A stretch of DNA of 64,000 bases from Alphaproteobacteria bacterium (GTDB lineage Bacteria; Pseudomonadota; Alphaproteobacteria; Micropepsales; Micropepsaceae): the NCBI GenBank assembly GCA_016783965.1, contig JADHVO010000001.1, forward strand, positions 434,001 through 498,000, given 5' to 3'. This document shows, piece after piece, positions 1 through 7,616 of this stretch. The notes beneath the pieces were generated by a model. The model was not told the origin of the DNA. It ran no database searches and saw only the letters and a list, made by a program, of their open reading frames with translations. How positions within the stretch are numbered: position 1 is the stretch's first letter; every line of letters starts with the position of its first letter. Position numbers and translations under genes: made by a program.

Positions 1-735
1 GCCGGTGCCGTGCATCTGCGGACAGGCGGGAAGGTAGACGGGGTTCATGTCGCCGGCGGCCTTTACGAAGTTGACGACGTCCTCGACCGTGTCCGGCAGC
101 TTGCCGGTGGCGATGAAGATGCGGGCGAGCAGCGTGGTGGAGAGATCGCCCTGCGCGTACATCACGCCCTTGGGCATGCCGGTGGTGCCGCCGGTGTAGA
201 CCATCACCTGGTCGTGGGGCGAACGTTCGATGCCGAGCTTCGCACCGTTGCCGGTGGTGGCGAGCTTTTCGTAGGCGGTGGCGAAGGACGCCGGCTGCTC
301 GCCGCCGACCTCGACGAAGACCTTCACCTTGTCGAGCTGGTTGTGGATCTGGGCGACGGCGTCGCGGAATTCGCGGGCGTAGCAGACGACGGTGGCGTCG
401 GAATTGTCGACGATGTAGCGGACTTCCTCCGGCTTGTAGCGGTAGTTGACGTTGACGTGCGTCAGGCGGCCGAGGAAGCAGGCGCCGGTGAGCTCGCCGT
501 ACTCGATGCCGTTGCGCATGTAGAACGCGACCTTGTCGCCGGGCTTGACGCCCCTGGCGTGCAGGTTGCGGGCGATGTTGTTCATCCGGCGGGTGGCGTC
601 GCGCCACTTGATGACGCGGTCGCCGTGGACGAAGGCGGGCGCCTCCGGCGGCACGATGGCCGAGACGGCGTCGACAATGTCGCCGAAGTTGAAGCCGGTT
701 TGAGTCGGCGGCAGTTGTTCCGTGAGTTCGCGCAT
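1..735 (-). CDS. AMP-binding acyl-CoA synthetase, N-terminal part (runs off left edge)
   Basis: This reading frame starts at an ATG at 735 and stays open to the window edge, giving the first 245 residues of an adenylate-forming enzyme. The reading is MRELTEQLPP at the start, with the family P-loop YTGGTTGMPKG near residue 190, which binds ATP and carries the adenylation step of fatty-acid or other carboxylate activation to a CoA thioester. The region ending at the edge (PACPQMHGTG) matches the next conserved motif of these ligases. The C-terminal domain with the catalytic lysine is outside the window, so the substrate cannot be judged. It lies on the same strand as the downstream-numbered dioxygenase and amidohydrolase but is separated from them by a 313-base repeat-filled gap. 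Family assignment is secure; substrate is unknown. Confidence 0.9.
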   Translation of the reverse strand, partial: MRELTEQLPPTQTGFNFGDIVDAVSAIVPPEAPAFVHGDRVIKWRDATRRMNNIARNLHARGVKPGDKVAFYMRNGIEYGELTGACFLGRLTHVNVNYRYKPEEVRYIVDNSDATVVCYAREFRDAVAQIHNQLDKVKVFVEVGGEQPASFATAYEKLATTGNGAKLGIERSPHDQVMVYTGGTTGMPKGVMYAQGDLSTTLLARIFIATGKLPDTVEDVVNFVKAAGDMNPVYLPACPQMHGTG

Positions 736-1048
736 GTCCCAGCCCTGTGTTTTCGACGCGGCGCTTGGTGGCCGCTGTTCCTGGGGCATCTAACCCTAGA
801 GGTGTCATGGCCCGCAACAGCGGGGCGATCCAGGTGACGCTAGGTGAAGGCCGCAGGGGACGTTCCTGCCTCAAACTTCAGCAACGGCGCGCGGACCCAG
901 CAAGGCGCGCGCCAGCGCGCCGATGATTCACGCGGAGGACGCGGAGGTTCGTGCTCCGCTCCGCGACCTCCGCGTGAAATCTGTTGGCGCTGCGCGCCGC
1001 TTCTGGGTCCCCGCCTGCGCGGGGATAATAGCGGTGGGGATCGAGCGT
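736..1048. repeat. Gene-free stretch filled with several palindromic repeat units
   Basis: No credible gene lies here. Three different repeat-like units can be seen. At 805-839 is a unit beginning GTCATGGCCCGC and ending CCAGGTGAC, clearly related to the units at 6530-6653. At 927-978 the 12-base arms TTCACGCGGAGG and CCTCCGCGTGAA face each other. At about 1003-1027 is a short GTCCCCGC/GCGGGGA hairpin. This layout is typical of interspersed palindromic elements collecting between genes in alphaproteobacteria. Confidence 0.7.
927..978. repeat. Inverted repeat, 12-base perfect arms
   Basis: TTCACGCGGAGG at 927-938 is the exact reverse complement of CCTCCGCGTGAA at 967-978, and the inner sequence (CGCGGAG against CTCCGC) extends the pairing. 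It can fold as one long hairpin. No T-run follows on either strand, so an interspersed palindromic element is more likely than a terminator. Confidence 0.7.
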
Positions 1049-2095
1049 TTAGTTCGCCTTGTCGACGGCCTTGATCTTGCTCACCGAGATGTTGTCGGAC
1101 CAGTGGCTGTGTTCGCGGCGGCGGAAGTGGGCGGGGCGGTCTTTCAGGGCGCGCGTCGAAAGCCAGAGCCGCTTCAGGTGGCGCTTGAAGCCGTTGGCGA
1201 CGTCGTCCTCGTAGGCCTGGCGGCCGTGCAGGACGTGGTAGTTGTTGATGAACTGCATCTCGCCGGGCGCCAAGTCCATGTAGACGTTGTAGCGCGGGTC
1301 GCGCGCCATCTCGCTGACGGTCAGCAGCGCTTCATGCGCGGTGTCAGAGAGTCGCGGCGCGTCCGGATGCTTCTGCGACGCCAGAACGTATTGCGGGATG
1401 AAGCGGGTGAAGAGCCGGTTGTCGTGCTCGGTGAAGACCGGGAACAGGTAGTAGGGCTTCTGGCCCTTCGCCTGCTCCTGGCGCGCGTCATAGGGGAGCG
1501 GTTCGTAGAGTGCGGCGATGAGGTCGGGACGGCTGGCGACCAGCTCGTTGTAGATCGCGACCACGTTGGCGACGCAGGACAGGCCGCCGGATTTCGCCTT
1601 GCGCAGGCACATCAGGCCGATGATGTCGGCCCCGTCGGTGTGGTAGTCGAGGCCGATCTGGCCGATCTCGTTGCCGCGGAGCGTAGGGTCGGTGAGCGCC
1701 TTGCCCTGGTCGGTGACGTCGCCCATCACATGGCCGAAATGGTTCTGTGGCCACGGATCGCCGAGATGGATGCCGATGCCCCAGTAGAGCATGGTCAGGT
1801 CGTCGTCGGAGTATTTCGTGTGATCGAGCGTGCGGATGCGCACGAAACCGCGCGGGCCGTCGATCAGGTCGGATTCGATCTTCTCGAGCTTCTTCGCGAG
1901 GCCATCGAGCGGGAACTGCTTCAGGCCGATGTCGAGCAGGTTGTCGGAGTGCGCCTTGGCGACGGTGAGCGCATGATCGAGTTCGCGCTTGTCGGCATCG
2001 GTGAGTTCGACGGTCCATTGCGACTCGTCGGCGACGTCGTCGTGATGCCAGTTGATGTGCGTCTCGAGCGGGCGCGGGTTGAGCTTCACGTCCAT
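1049..2095 (-). CDS. TauD/TfdA-family Fe(II)/2-oxoglutarate dioxygenase
   Basis: The 348-residue product belongs to the taurine-dioxygenase-like (TauD/TfdA) family, cytoplasmic enzymes that hydroxylate a small substrate using 2-oxoglutarate, O2 and Fe(II). The iron-binding triad is visible: H152 and D154 in YHTDG, and a distal histidine in NNYHVLHGR (H290 most likely), followed by the 2-oxoglutarate-binding arginine in HLKRLWL (R309). The start ATG at 2095 has a strong GGGAGG ribosome site. The neighbour upstream on the same strand is an N-acyl-D-amino-acid deacylase-like hydrolase, with a palindromic repeat between them. The natural substrate cannot be deduced; taurine is only one possibility within the family. 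Confidence 0.9.
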   Translation of the reverse strand: MDVKLNPRPLETHINWHHDDVADESQWTVELTDADKRELDHALTVAKAHSDNLLDIGLKQFPLDGLAKKLEKIESDLIDGPRGFVRIRTLDHTKYSDDDLTMLYWGIGIHLGDPWPQNHFGHVMGDVTDQGKALTDPTLRGNEIGQIGLDYHTDGADIIGLMCLRKAKSGGLSCVANVVAIYNELVASRPDLIAALYEPLPYDARQEQAKGQKPYYLFPVFTEHDNRLFTRFIPQYVLASQKHPDAPRLSDTAHEALLTVSEMARDPRYNVYMDLAPGEMQFINNYHVLHGRQAYEDDVANGFKRHLKRLWLSTRALKDRPAHFRRREHSHWSDNISVSKIKAVDKAN

Positions 2096-2129
2096 TCAAA
2101 CCTCCCGAAGCGAGTGCCTAAAACTCATT

Positions 2130-2218
2130 CGTCATCGCCGGGCTTGTCCCGGCGACCCATGAACACTCAACTCGCAGCTAGGTGTTCATGGATGGCCGGC
2201 ACGAGGCCGGCCATGACG
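2130..2218. repeat. Long interspersed palindromic element (37-base imperfect arms)
   Basis: The arm at 2130-2166 (CGTCATCGCCGGGC to CCATGAACAC) pairs with 2182-2218 (GTGTTCATGG to CCATGACG), about 30 of 37 positions matching. Each arm is itself a smaller palindrome (CGCCGGG/CCCGGCG and GGCCGGC/GCCGGCC). This two-level symmetry is typical of REP/BIME-like elements. It fills nearly the whole gap between the dioxygenase and the amidohydrolase. Confidence 0.85.
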
Positions 2219-2247
2219 ACGGTGTTTATGTCGTTCAAATCGAACCT

Positions 2248-3978
2248 TCAATTCACCGGAGCCGGTTGCGGGCCGCGGATGAGTTTGCCGGGGAGTGCGC
2301 CGGTGTGCTGGCCGTTGCGGTAGATGACCTGGCCGCTGACGATCGTGGCGTCGTAGCCCTTCGCGCCTTGCAGCAGGCGCTTGCCGCCGGCGGGGAGGTC
2401 GTAGGCCATGTCGGGCGACTTCACTTCCAGCTTGTCCATGTCGATGACGTTGAGGTCGGCCTTCATGCCGGGCGCGATGACGCCGCGGTCGTGCAGGCCG
2501 ACGGCACGGGCGGTGTCCTGCGTCTGGCGCTTGACCAGGAAGGAGAGGTCGAACTTGCCGGTCGGGCGGTCGCGGCCCCAGTGCTGGAGCAGGTAGGTCG
2601 CGAAGCTGGCGTCGGAGATGATACCGACATGAGCGCCGCCGTCGCCGAGGCCCATCACGCAGTCGGCATGGGCGATCATCTCGCCGCAGCAGTCGAGATT
2701 GTAGTCGGCGTAGTTGGCGAAGGGCGAGAACAGGAAGGCGCGGCCTTCATCCTCGAGCAGCAGGTCGTAGGCGATCTCCGCCGCAGTGCGGTTGGAGCGC
2801 GCGGCCATGGCGGCGATGGCGTTCTCCTTCGGCGGCTCGTAGTTCGGCGGATTGCCGAGCGGGAACATGCGATCGAAATTCATGATGCCGCGGGCGAGCG
2901 GGTGCGCCTTCTCGCGCTCGGCGCTTTCGTGGAGGATCGCGGCGCGGAATTCCGGATCGCGCATCGCCTTCACCTTTTCGGCGAGCGGCTTGTCCTTGAT
3001 CGCCTGGTAGTGGGCGTGGGTGATGAACGGGTTGATCGTGCCTTGCAGTCCGAGCAGCACGCCGATGGGGCGTGGCGCGACCTGGGCCTTGATCGGCAGG
3101 CCGTTGCTGGACGCCTTCTCGATGTTGCGCAGGATGCGCTTCCAGCCGTCGGCGGAGGAGAGGCCCTGCGCCAGGCTGAGCGTCAGCGGGCGGCCGGAGG
3201 TTTCGACGATTCGGCGGATCATGCCGAACTCGGTCTCCAGATCGGGCTGGTTGAAGTCGCTGATCAGCTCTATCACGCCGGTGCCGGCGTCCTTGATGCC
3301 GAGCGCGATGCCGGTGAGCTCGGCCTCCGTGGCGCGGAGCGAGGGTGTGGGATCGCCCTTGACCGTCTTGTGGTTCAGCGTGCGCGAGGTGGAAAAGCCG
3401 AGCGCGCCGGCGCGCATGGCGTCGGCGGTGATGGCGCGCATCTGCGCGATGTCTTCGTCGGTGGCGGCTTCGAGCTTCGCGCCGCGTTCGCCCATCACAT
3501 AGACGCGCAGCGCGCCATGCGGGAGCTGGGCCGCGACATCGATGTCGTGCGGCTGCTGCTCGACAGCGTCGAGATATTCACCGAAGGATTCCCAGTTCCA
3601 CTTGAGGCCTTCGTGCAGCGCAGCGCCTGGGATGTCCTCGACGCCTTCCATCAGCTCGACGAGGCGGTTGTGGTCCTGCTTGCGCACCGGCGCGAAGCCG
3701 ACGCCGCAATTTCCCATCACCACGGTGGTGACGCCGTGCCAGCTCGACGGGTTGAGCTGGGTGTCCCAGGTGGCCTGGCCGTCGTAGTGCGTGTGGATGT
3801 CGACGAAGCCGGGGGTAACGAGCTTGCCCGTCGCGTCGATCTCCTGCGCGCCCTTGCCGTCGACCTTTCCGATTGCAGCGATCTTGCCGCCTCTTACCGC
3901 GACATCGGCCTTGCGGAGCGGCGCGCCGGTGCCGTCGGCCACCAGGCCATTGCGGATCACGAGATCGAAGTCGGACAT
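2248..3978 (-). CDS. D-aminoacylase-like amidohydrolase (N-acyl-D-amino-acid deacylase family)
   Basis: The protein (576 residues from the chosen ATG) starts MSDFDLVIRNGLVADGTG, a classic amidohydrolase opening in which the N- and C-terminal segments form a composite beta domain around a metal-dependent TIM barrel. The metal-binding HTH appears in GFVDIHTHYDG near residue 65, followed by WHGVTTVVMGNCGVGFAP, a signature of the N-acyl-D-amino-acid deacylase subfamily. Members hydrolyse N-acyl-D-amino acids or related amides and carbamates. The frame is open for another 82 codons upstream, but that part is arginine- and proline-rich and the ATG at 3978 has GAGGGAAA at correct spacing, so I set the start there. 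Exact substrate is unknown. Confidence 0.9.
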   Translation of the reverse strand: MSDFDLVIRNGLVADGTGAPLRKADVAVRGGKIAAIGKVDGKGAQEIDATGKLVTPGFVDIHTHYDGQATWDTQLNPSSWHGVTTVVMGNCGVGFAPVRKQDHNRLVELMEGVEDIPGAALHEGLKWNWESFGEYLDAVEQQPHDIDVAAQLPHGALRVYVMGERGAKLEAATDEDIAQMRAITADAMRAGALGFSTSRTLNHKTVKGDPTPSLRATEAELTGIALGIKDAGTGVIELISDFNQPDLETEFGMIRRIVETSGRPLTLSLAQGLSSADGWKRILRNIEKASSNGLPIKAQVAPRPIGVLLGLQGTINPFITHAHYQAIKDKPLAEKVKAMRDPEFRAAILHESAEREKAHPLARGIMNFDRMFPLGNPPNYEPPKENAIAAMAARSNRTAAEIAYDLLLEDEGRAFLFSPFANYADYNLDCCGEMIAHADCVMGLGDGGAHVGIISDASFATYLLQHWGRDRPTGKFDLSFLVKRQTQDTARAVGLHDRGVIAPGMKADLNVIDMDKLEVKSPDMAYDLPAGGKRLLQGAKGYDATIVSGQVIYRNGQHTGALPGKLIRGPQPAPVN

Positions 3979-4187
3979 GTCGTTTCCCTCGGCGGAGTCG
4001 ATGTCTTGTTGCCCGGGACGGTTCGCCCCCGCTGACACAAAGTCAATCGGGAACCTTCGGAACTCCAACCTCAGATTCAGCAAATGATTGCACAACCCAT
4101 GTGACGCCAAGCTAGGATGCCGATGAGGCGGCGTTAGGGCCTCGCTGGTCCGGGGGGCGTTCCAAGAAGCAGGTTGGGCCGGGGATT

Positions 4188-5570
4188 TTGCACGTGCGAA
4201 AAACGTTGGAACGCAGCTGGACAAGTCTGCGGGATCCCTTTTCTTCCGCCGTGCTGGGCACCACCTCGAGCGCCGTCCCGGGCCTTCAAGGCGGGTTGTC
4301 GCGCCCTGCCCGGTTGGCTGCGACCGCCGTCAGCCTGGGGCTTGGCCTTGCGGTGGCGGTTGTCGTCGGGCCACCGCCCGGCGTGCTGTTTCTCTTTCCC
4401 GCACTGATGATCGCGGGCCTGTTCGGCGGCGTGGAGCTGGGGCTGATCGCGCTGGCGATCTGCATCGCACTGTCGTTGACGGTGCTGCCGGTCCTTCATC
4501 CTGCACCGTTCATTGCCGGCGCCACGTTGCAGACTCTGCTGGCGCTCGGACTGCGCGAGCTGTTTCGCGAGAGCCGGCGCTGGGGCGTGCGCTACCGCAA
4601 ATTGCTGAGCGCGATCTCGTCGGCGGTGACCGTGTCGGACAGCCGGGGGCGTATCGAGCGTCCGCATCCGGAGCTGAGCGCGCTGATCGGCATGCCGTGG
4701 CCGGACTACGAGGCGGCCGGCTGGCTGAACGCCGTGCATCCGGACGACCGCAAGCTGTTGGCGCCCGAAGGTCCGGCAAAGGATCTGACGATGCACCGCG
4801 CCGAGATGCGGCTCAAGGATCCGCGCACGGGCGAATGGCGCTGGCACCTGATGCGCGCTGTGCCGCTGCTCGATGCCCACGGCAAGGTCGAGGAGTGGGT
4901 CGCGATCCTCACCGACGTGCACGAGCGCAAGCTTGCCGGCGAACAACAGGCGCTGGTGATCGGCGAGGCGCGGCACCGGCTGAAGAACCTGATCACCATC
5001 ATCGAATCGCTGGCGAAGAGTTCGCGTCCGGCGGTGAAGGACCAGGGGGTCGAGACGTTCCTCGGCAAGTTCCTGGGCCGGCTGCATGCGCTGAGCGCGG
5101 CGGGCGACCTGGCGCTCGCCGGCAACTACGCCTCGATGCAGACGGAAGAGGTGGTGCGCGCGACGCTGTCGCCGTTCTTCGAGAAGGAGACGGGACGCTT
5201 CACCATCGGCGGGCCGAAGCTGGAGCTGAGCGAAGCGACCGGCGGCGCACTGGCGCTCGGGCTGAACGAGCTCGCGACCAACTCCATCAAGTACGGTGCG
5301 CTGTCAGAGCCGGGCGGGCGCGTCGCGTTCACCTGGACCGTGACGCCGGAAGCCGGGCATCGCCAGGTCGAAATGACCTGGAAGGAGACGGGAGGACCGC
5401 CACCGAAGAAGCCCGACGGCGACGGGTTCGGCAGCCGCGTGATCGGCTTTATCCCTTCGCGCGAGCAGAACGGGTCGGTCACGATGGACTATCCAGCCGA
5501 CGGTTATGTTTGCCGCATCGGCTTCACCCTGCCCGACCGGCCACGCGTGAAGACGCTCGAGGCGGAGTAG
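4188..5570 (+). CDS. PAS-domain HWE-family sensor histidine kinase
   Basis: This 460-residue protein has about four hydrophobic segments between residues 40 and 120, resembling DUF4118-type membrane sensor regions. A PAS domain follows (about 135-250) and then an HWE/HisKA_2 kinase core. The phosphoacceptor is H263 in EARHRLKNLI; the N-box is LGLNELATNSIKYGAL, and the diagnostic W-x-E of the HWE family is in EMTWKETGGPP. Such kinases often feed the general stress response through PhyR-like regulators, but no response regulator, sigma factor or anti-sigma gene is nearby, so this is an orphan kinase. The frame's first usable start is TTG at 4188; GTG at 4194 is an alternative. It is divergent from the amidohydrolase. 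Confidence 0.9.
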   Translation: MHVRKTLERSWTSLRDPFSSAVLGTTSSAVPGLQGGLSRPARLAATAVSLGLGLAVAVVVGPPPGVLFLFPALMIAGLFGGVELGLIALAICIALSLTVLPVLHPAPFIAGATLQTLLALGLRELFRESRRWGVRYRKLLSAISSAVTVSDSRGRIERPHPELSALIGMPWPDYEAAGWLNAVHPDDRKLLAPEGPAKDLTMHRAEMRLKDPRTGEWRWHLMRAVPLLDAHGKVEEWVAILTDVHERKLAGEQQALVIGEARHRLKNLITIIESLAKSSRPAVKDQGVETFLGKFLGRLHALSAAGDLALAGNYASMQTEEVVRATLSPFFEKETGRFTIGGPKLELSEATGGALALGLNELATNSIKYGALSEPGGRVAFTWTVTPEAGHRQVEMTWKETGGPPPKKPDGDGFGSRVIGFIPSREQNGSVTMDYPADGYVCRIGFTLPDRPRVKTLEAE

Positions 5571-5580
5571 GTCTTGTTTT

Positions 5581-5628
5581 GCGGGCGGGCAAAGTAGCCG
5601 CCACGCCAACCCTGCTTTGCCCGCCCGC
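5581..5628. terminator. Stem-loop with 14-base perfect arms downstream of the kinase gene
   Basis: GCGGGCGGGCAAAG at 5581-5594 is exactly complementary to CTTTGCCCGCCCGC at 5615-5628, with a 20-base loop. It begins 10 bases after the kinase stop codon, where a terminator is expected. There is no U-tract, so it may instead be an RNA-stabilising hairpin or another palindromic repeat. Confidence 0.55.
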
Positions 5629-5748
5629 GTCTCAGCTGGCCTTCGCCACTTGAGGCCGGGAGGTCCCAAATTCGCCCTATTCGCTGGATATCGTGACCAT
5701 GGGGAGCGCGTCCGCCGCGCGCTCGAGGGGCCAACAACAGAAGGCGCA

Positions 5749-6516
5749 ATGCCCAAGAGCGGGATCATATTCATTTTGGCCGCGCTGTTCCTCGGCGCAG
5801 CTGCCGTCGCAGGACGCGCGCAGGAAAGCCTTGGCGCGCGGCTGATGATGGACCGCGTGGGCGACATCCAGACCGGCTCGTACACGGCCGGCGACAATGT
5901 CCGCTTCGCGCTGACGCGCTATGCCGAGAACTACCTGCTGCGGCTGGACGGCGATCCGGAGGTCTACGTGCTGTATGCGGGGCCGGGCTCGCTGGGCGGG
6001 CGTACGCTGAAATTCGATTCGGGCGGTACCGCCATCGCGATCTCGGGCTGGGGCGGGATGACGATCTACACCGACGCGCAGCCTGGCGGCCTGCCGACCG
6101 ACCGGACCGGCGAAGCGCTGCTGCCGGTGCTGCCGCCGGTGCCGCTGACCGCGGTGGAGGAAGCGGCGCGCGACGAGGGCAACCACATCGCCTATGTGCG
6201 CGGCATCAAGCTGACCTTCGTTGCGGACTGGCCGGCGCTGGCGGCGGACGCGGCGCTGCGCGCGCTGACCTTCGACGCGATCCAGAACACGGCGCGCGGG
6301 ATCGACAGGTTCACCGCGAACGCACGGGCGCGGGCCGCGATCGCTGCCAAGATGGACACGGTGCAGATGGTGTCCGGCGGGCGGCCGACCATCGCGCTGC
6401 ACGGCAAGACGCTGGTCGTAACCTTCGTGCCGGAACACGGGTTCGCGGGACGAGCGTCTTCGCACGGAATCGCGCGGGCGCTGGGACAGATGCTCTCGAT
6501 CCCGACGCCGGGGTAA
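5749..6516 (+). CDS. Secreted protein, DUF4908-like, function unknown
   Basis: The chosen ATG at 5749 gives 255 residues beginning MPKSGIIFILAALFLGAAA, a typical signal peptide ending near AGRAQE, so the mature protein is probably periplasmic. An open extension to 5617 exists, but it would bury the signal peptide, so it was not used. The body (RFALTRYAENYLLRLDGDPEVYVLY within it) resembles what I recall of the uncharacterised alphaproteobacterial DUF4908 family; this family name is from memory and only moderately certain. It contains no cysteine pairs or catalytic motif that I can recognise. It follows the kinase gene on the same strand after a strong stem-loop and may be transcribed separately. 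Confidence 0.75.
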   Translation: MPKSGIIFILAALFLGAAAVAGRAQESLGARLMMDRVGDIQTGSYTAGDNVRFALTRYAENYLLRLDGDPEVYVLYAGPGSLGGRTLKFDSGGTAIAISGWGGMTIYTDAQPGGLPTDRTGEALLPVLPPVPLTAVEEAARDEGNHIAYVRGIKLTFVADWPALAADAALRALTFDAIQNTARGIDRFTANARARAAIAAKMDTVQMVSGGRPTIALHGKTLVVTFVPEHGFAGRASSHGIARALGQMLSIPTPG

Positions 6517-6529
6517 CCAAAAAAAAATT

Positions 6530-6653
6530 GTCATGGCCCGCGACTGCGGGCCACCCAGGTGACGTCTTTCTATTTGTTGCAGGCAGGCGTCTTCGCGAAC
6601 CTTGCGCTGCCCTACCGCTTCAAACCGGGTGGCCCGCAGTCGCGGGCCATGAC
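6530..6653. repeat. Palindromic element pair with 27-base perfect inverted arms
   Basis: The arm at 6530-6556 (GTCATGGCCCGCGACTGCGG onward) is repeated exactly, in inverted orientation, at 6627-6653. Each arm also contains its own small palindrome, GGCCCGC-GACT-GCGGGCC. The related single unit at 805-839 shows that this is a genomic family. An A-run (6519-6527) precedes the element, just after the stop codon of the DUF4908-like gene. It occupies almost all of the gap before the convergent cupin gene and could act as a bidirectional transcription barrier. Confidence 0.85.
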
Positions 6654-6686
6654 AGCGAGTAGGTTGATCCCGCTGAGCGAACCTAC

Positions 6687-7115
6687 CTATTTCGGTTCGA
6701 AGCCTTCGGGGGCCATTTCGAATTTGTCGAAGGTGAAGCCGGGGGCGACGGTGCAGCCCACCAGCGTGTAGGCGCCGAGCGAGCGGGCGCTTTGCCAGCC
6801 ATTGGGAGGGACCGCGATCTGCGGGCGTTCGCCCTTCTCGATCCGGTTGCCGAGGATGAAGGTCTCGGCCGGGCCGCGCCGCGGAGCGATGGACAGCTCG
6901 AGCGGGCTGCCGCGGTAGAAGTGCCAGACCTCGGCGCTGTCAATGCGATGCCAGCGCGAGAGCTCACCCTTCTTCAGCAGGAAATAGATTCCGGTGGAGT
7001 GCGAACGCTTGCCGCCGCCCGGCGGGTTGTCGCGGAACGACTCGCGATAGTGCCCGCCTTCGGGGTGCGGGCGCATGTTCAGCTGTCTTATGAGCTCGTC
7101 GGCTTCGTCGCTCAC
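6687..7115 (-). CDS. DUF985-family cupin protein
   Basis: The 142-residue product starts VSDEADELIRQLNMRPHPEG and carries the signatures of the DUF985 cupin family: GGHYRESFRD, STGIYFLLKKGELSRWHRI, EVWHFYRGSPLEL and, late, AYTLVGCTVAPGF. The fold is a single beta-barrel cupin; a biochemical role is not established for the family. The GTG start at 7115 overlaps the TGA of the DUF427 gene (GTGA), so the two genes are translationally coupled and probably form an operon. The cupin fold suggests small-molecule or metal binding, but the residues do not allow a specific claim. Confidence 0.88.
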   Translation of the reverse strand: MSDEADELIRQLNMRPHPEGGHYRESFRDNPPGGGKRSHSTGIYFLLKKGELSRWHRIDSAEVWHFYRGSPLELSIAPRRGPAETFILGNRIEKGERPQIAVPPNGWQSARSLGAYTLVGCTVAPGFTFDKFEMAPEGFEPK

Positions 7116-7459
7116 GCGGCGCGCTCGATGGTGACGTGGTTCGGATAGAAGGCGAGGTGATCCCTGATCGCGGCCATCGCGGGGAACGGCGTCTCGTAGG
7201 ACCACACCGCATTCGGCGCGCCGGGAAGATCAAAATAGCTGGCATCGCCCTTGTAGGGGCAGTGCGTGCTGTGGGTGGAGCGCGTGTAGTGCGCCATCTT
7301 CGCGTCGCCGCGCGGGATGTAGAGCACAGGCCTGTAGGTGGCTTCGCGCAGTTCCAGCGCGTGGGTGGTGTCGGCAATCACGGTGCCGCCGGCCTTCACG
7401 ATGACGCGGCCCGGGGCCGGTTCGATAGTGATCGGATGATCGGGGCCGGGAAGCTTCAT
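7112..7459 (-). CDS. DUF427-family protein
   Basis: This 115-residue cytoplasmic protein matches the DUF427 family throughout: GRVIVKAGGTVIADTTHALEL, then YIPRGDAKM, THCPYKGDASYFDL and the late PFPAMAAIRDHLAFYPNHV. The family has a compact beta fold with conserved His, Cys and aromatic residues and no firmly known reaction. It is the first gene of a two-gene unit with the cupin, sharing a GTGA overlap. Length is normal for the family. No regulator is adjacent. Confidence 0.9.
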   Translation of the reverse strand: MKLPGPDHPITIEPAPGRVIVKAGGTVIADTTHALELREATYRPVLYIPRGDAKMAHYTRSTHSTHCPYKGDASYFDLPGAPNAVWSYETPFPAMAAIRDHLAFYPNHVTIERAA

Positions 7460-7553
7460 GAGGGCCGTTCTAGCAGCCGCAAAGCCTCACAAACAACGAG
7501 GGTTTTCAAGGGGATGGCAGCAGTGCGTGGAAACACCTGAGGCAACTGACCGT

Positions 7554-7559
7554 TATAAT
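7554..7559 (+). promoter_or_regulatory. Possible -10 element (TATAAT)
   Basis: A perfect TATAAT lies 58 bases before the start of the membrane-protein gene at 7617. No good -35 is found 16-18 bases upstream, so it may be an accident in this AT-richer gap. Confidence 0.3.
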
Positions 7560-7616
7560 TAAGACATTGTTAACGCAGGCGTCGGAGCCTAGGCCGCCTG
7601 ATTTCCGGAGGCCGTG

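Noticed and set aside
2182..4035. Long + strand open frame (617 codons) opposite the D-aminoacylase-like gene
   Set aside because: It is the complement of a well-conserved enzyme; composition is typical of antisense frames in GC-rich DNA (rich in V, D, H, A, R), with no domain.
3979..4224. N-terminal extension of the amidohydrolase
   Set aside because: Arginine/proline-rich, overlaps the divergent kinase start, and the internal ATG has a better ribosome site.
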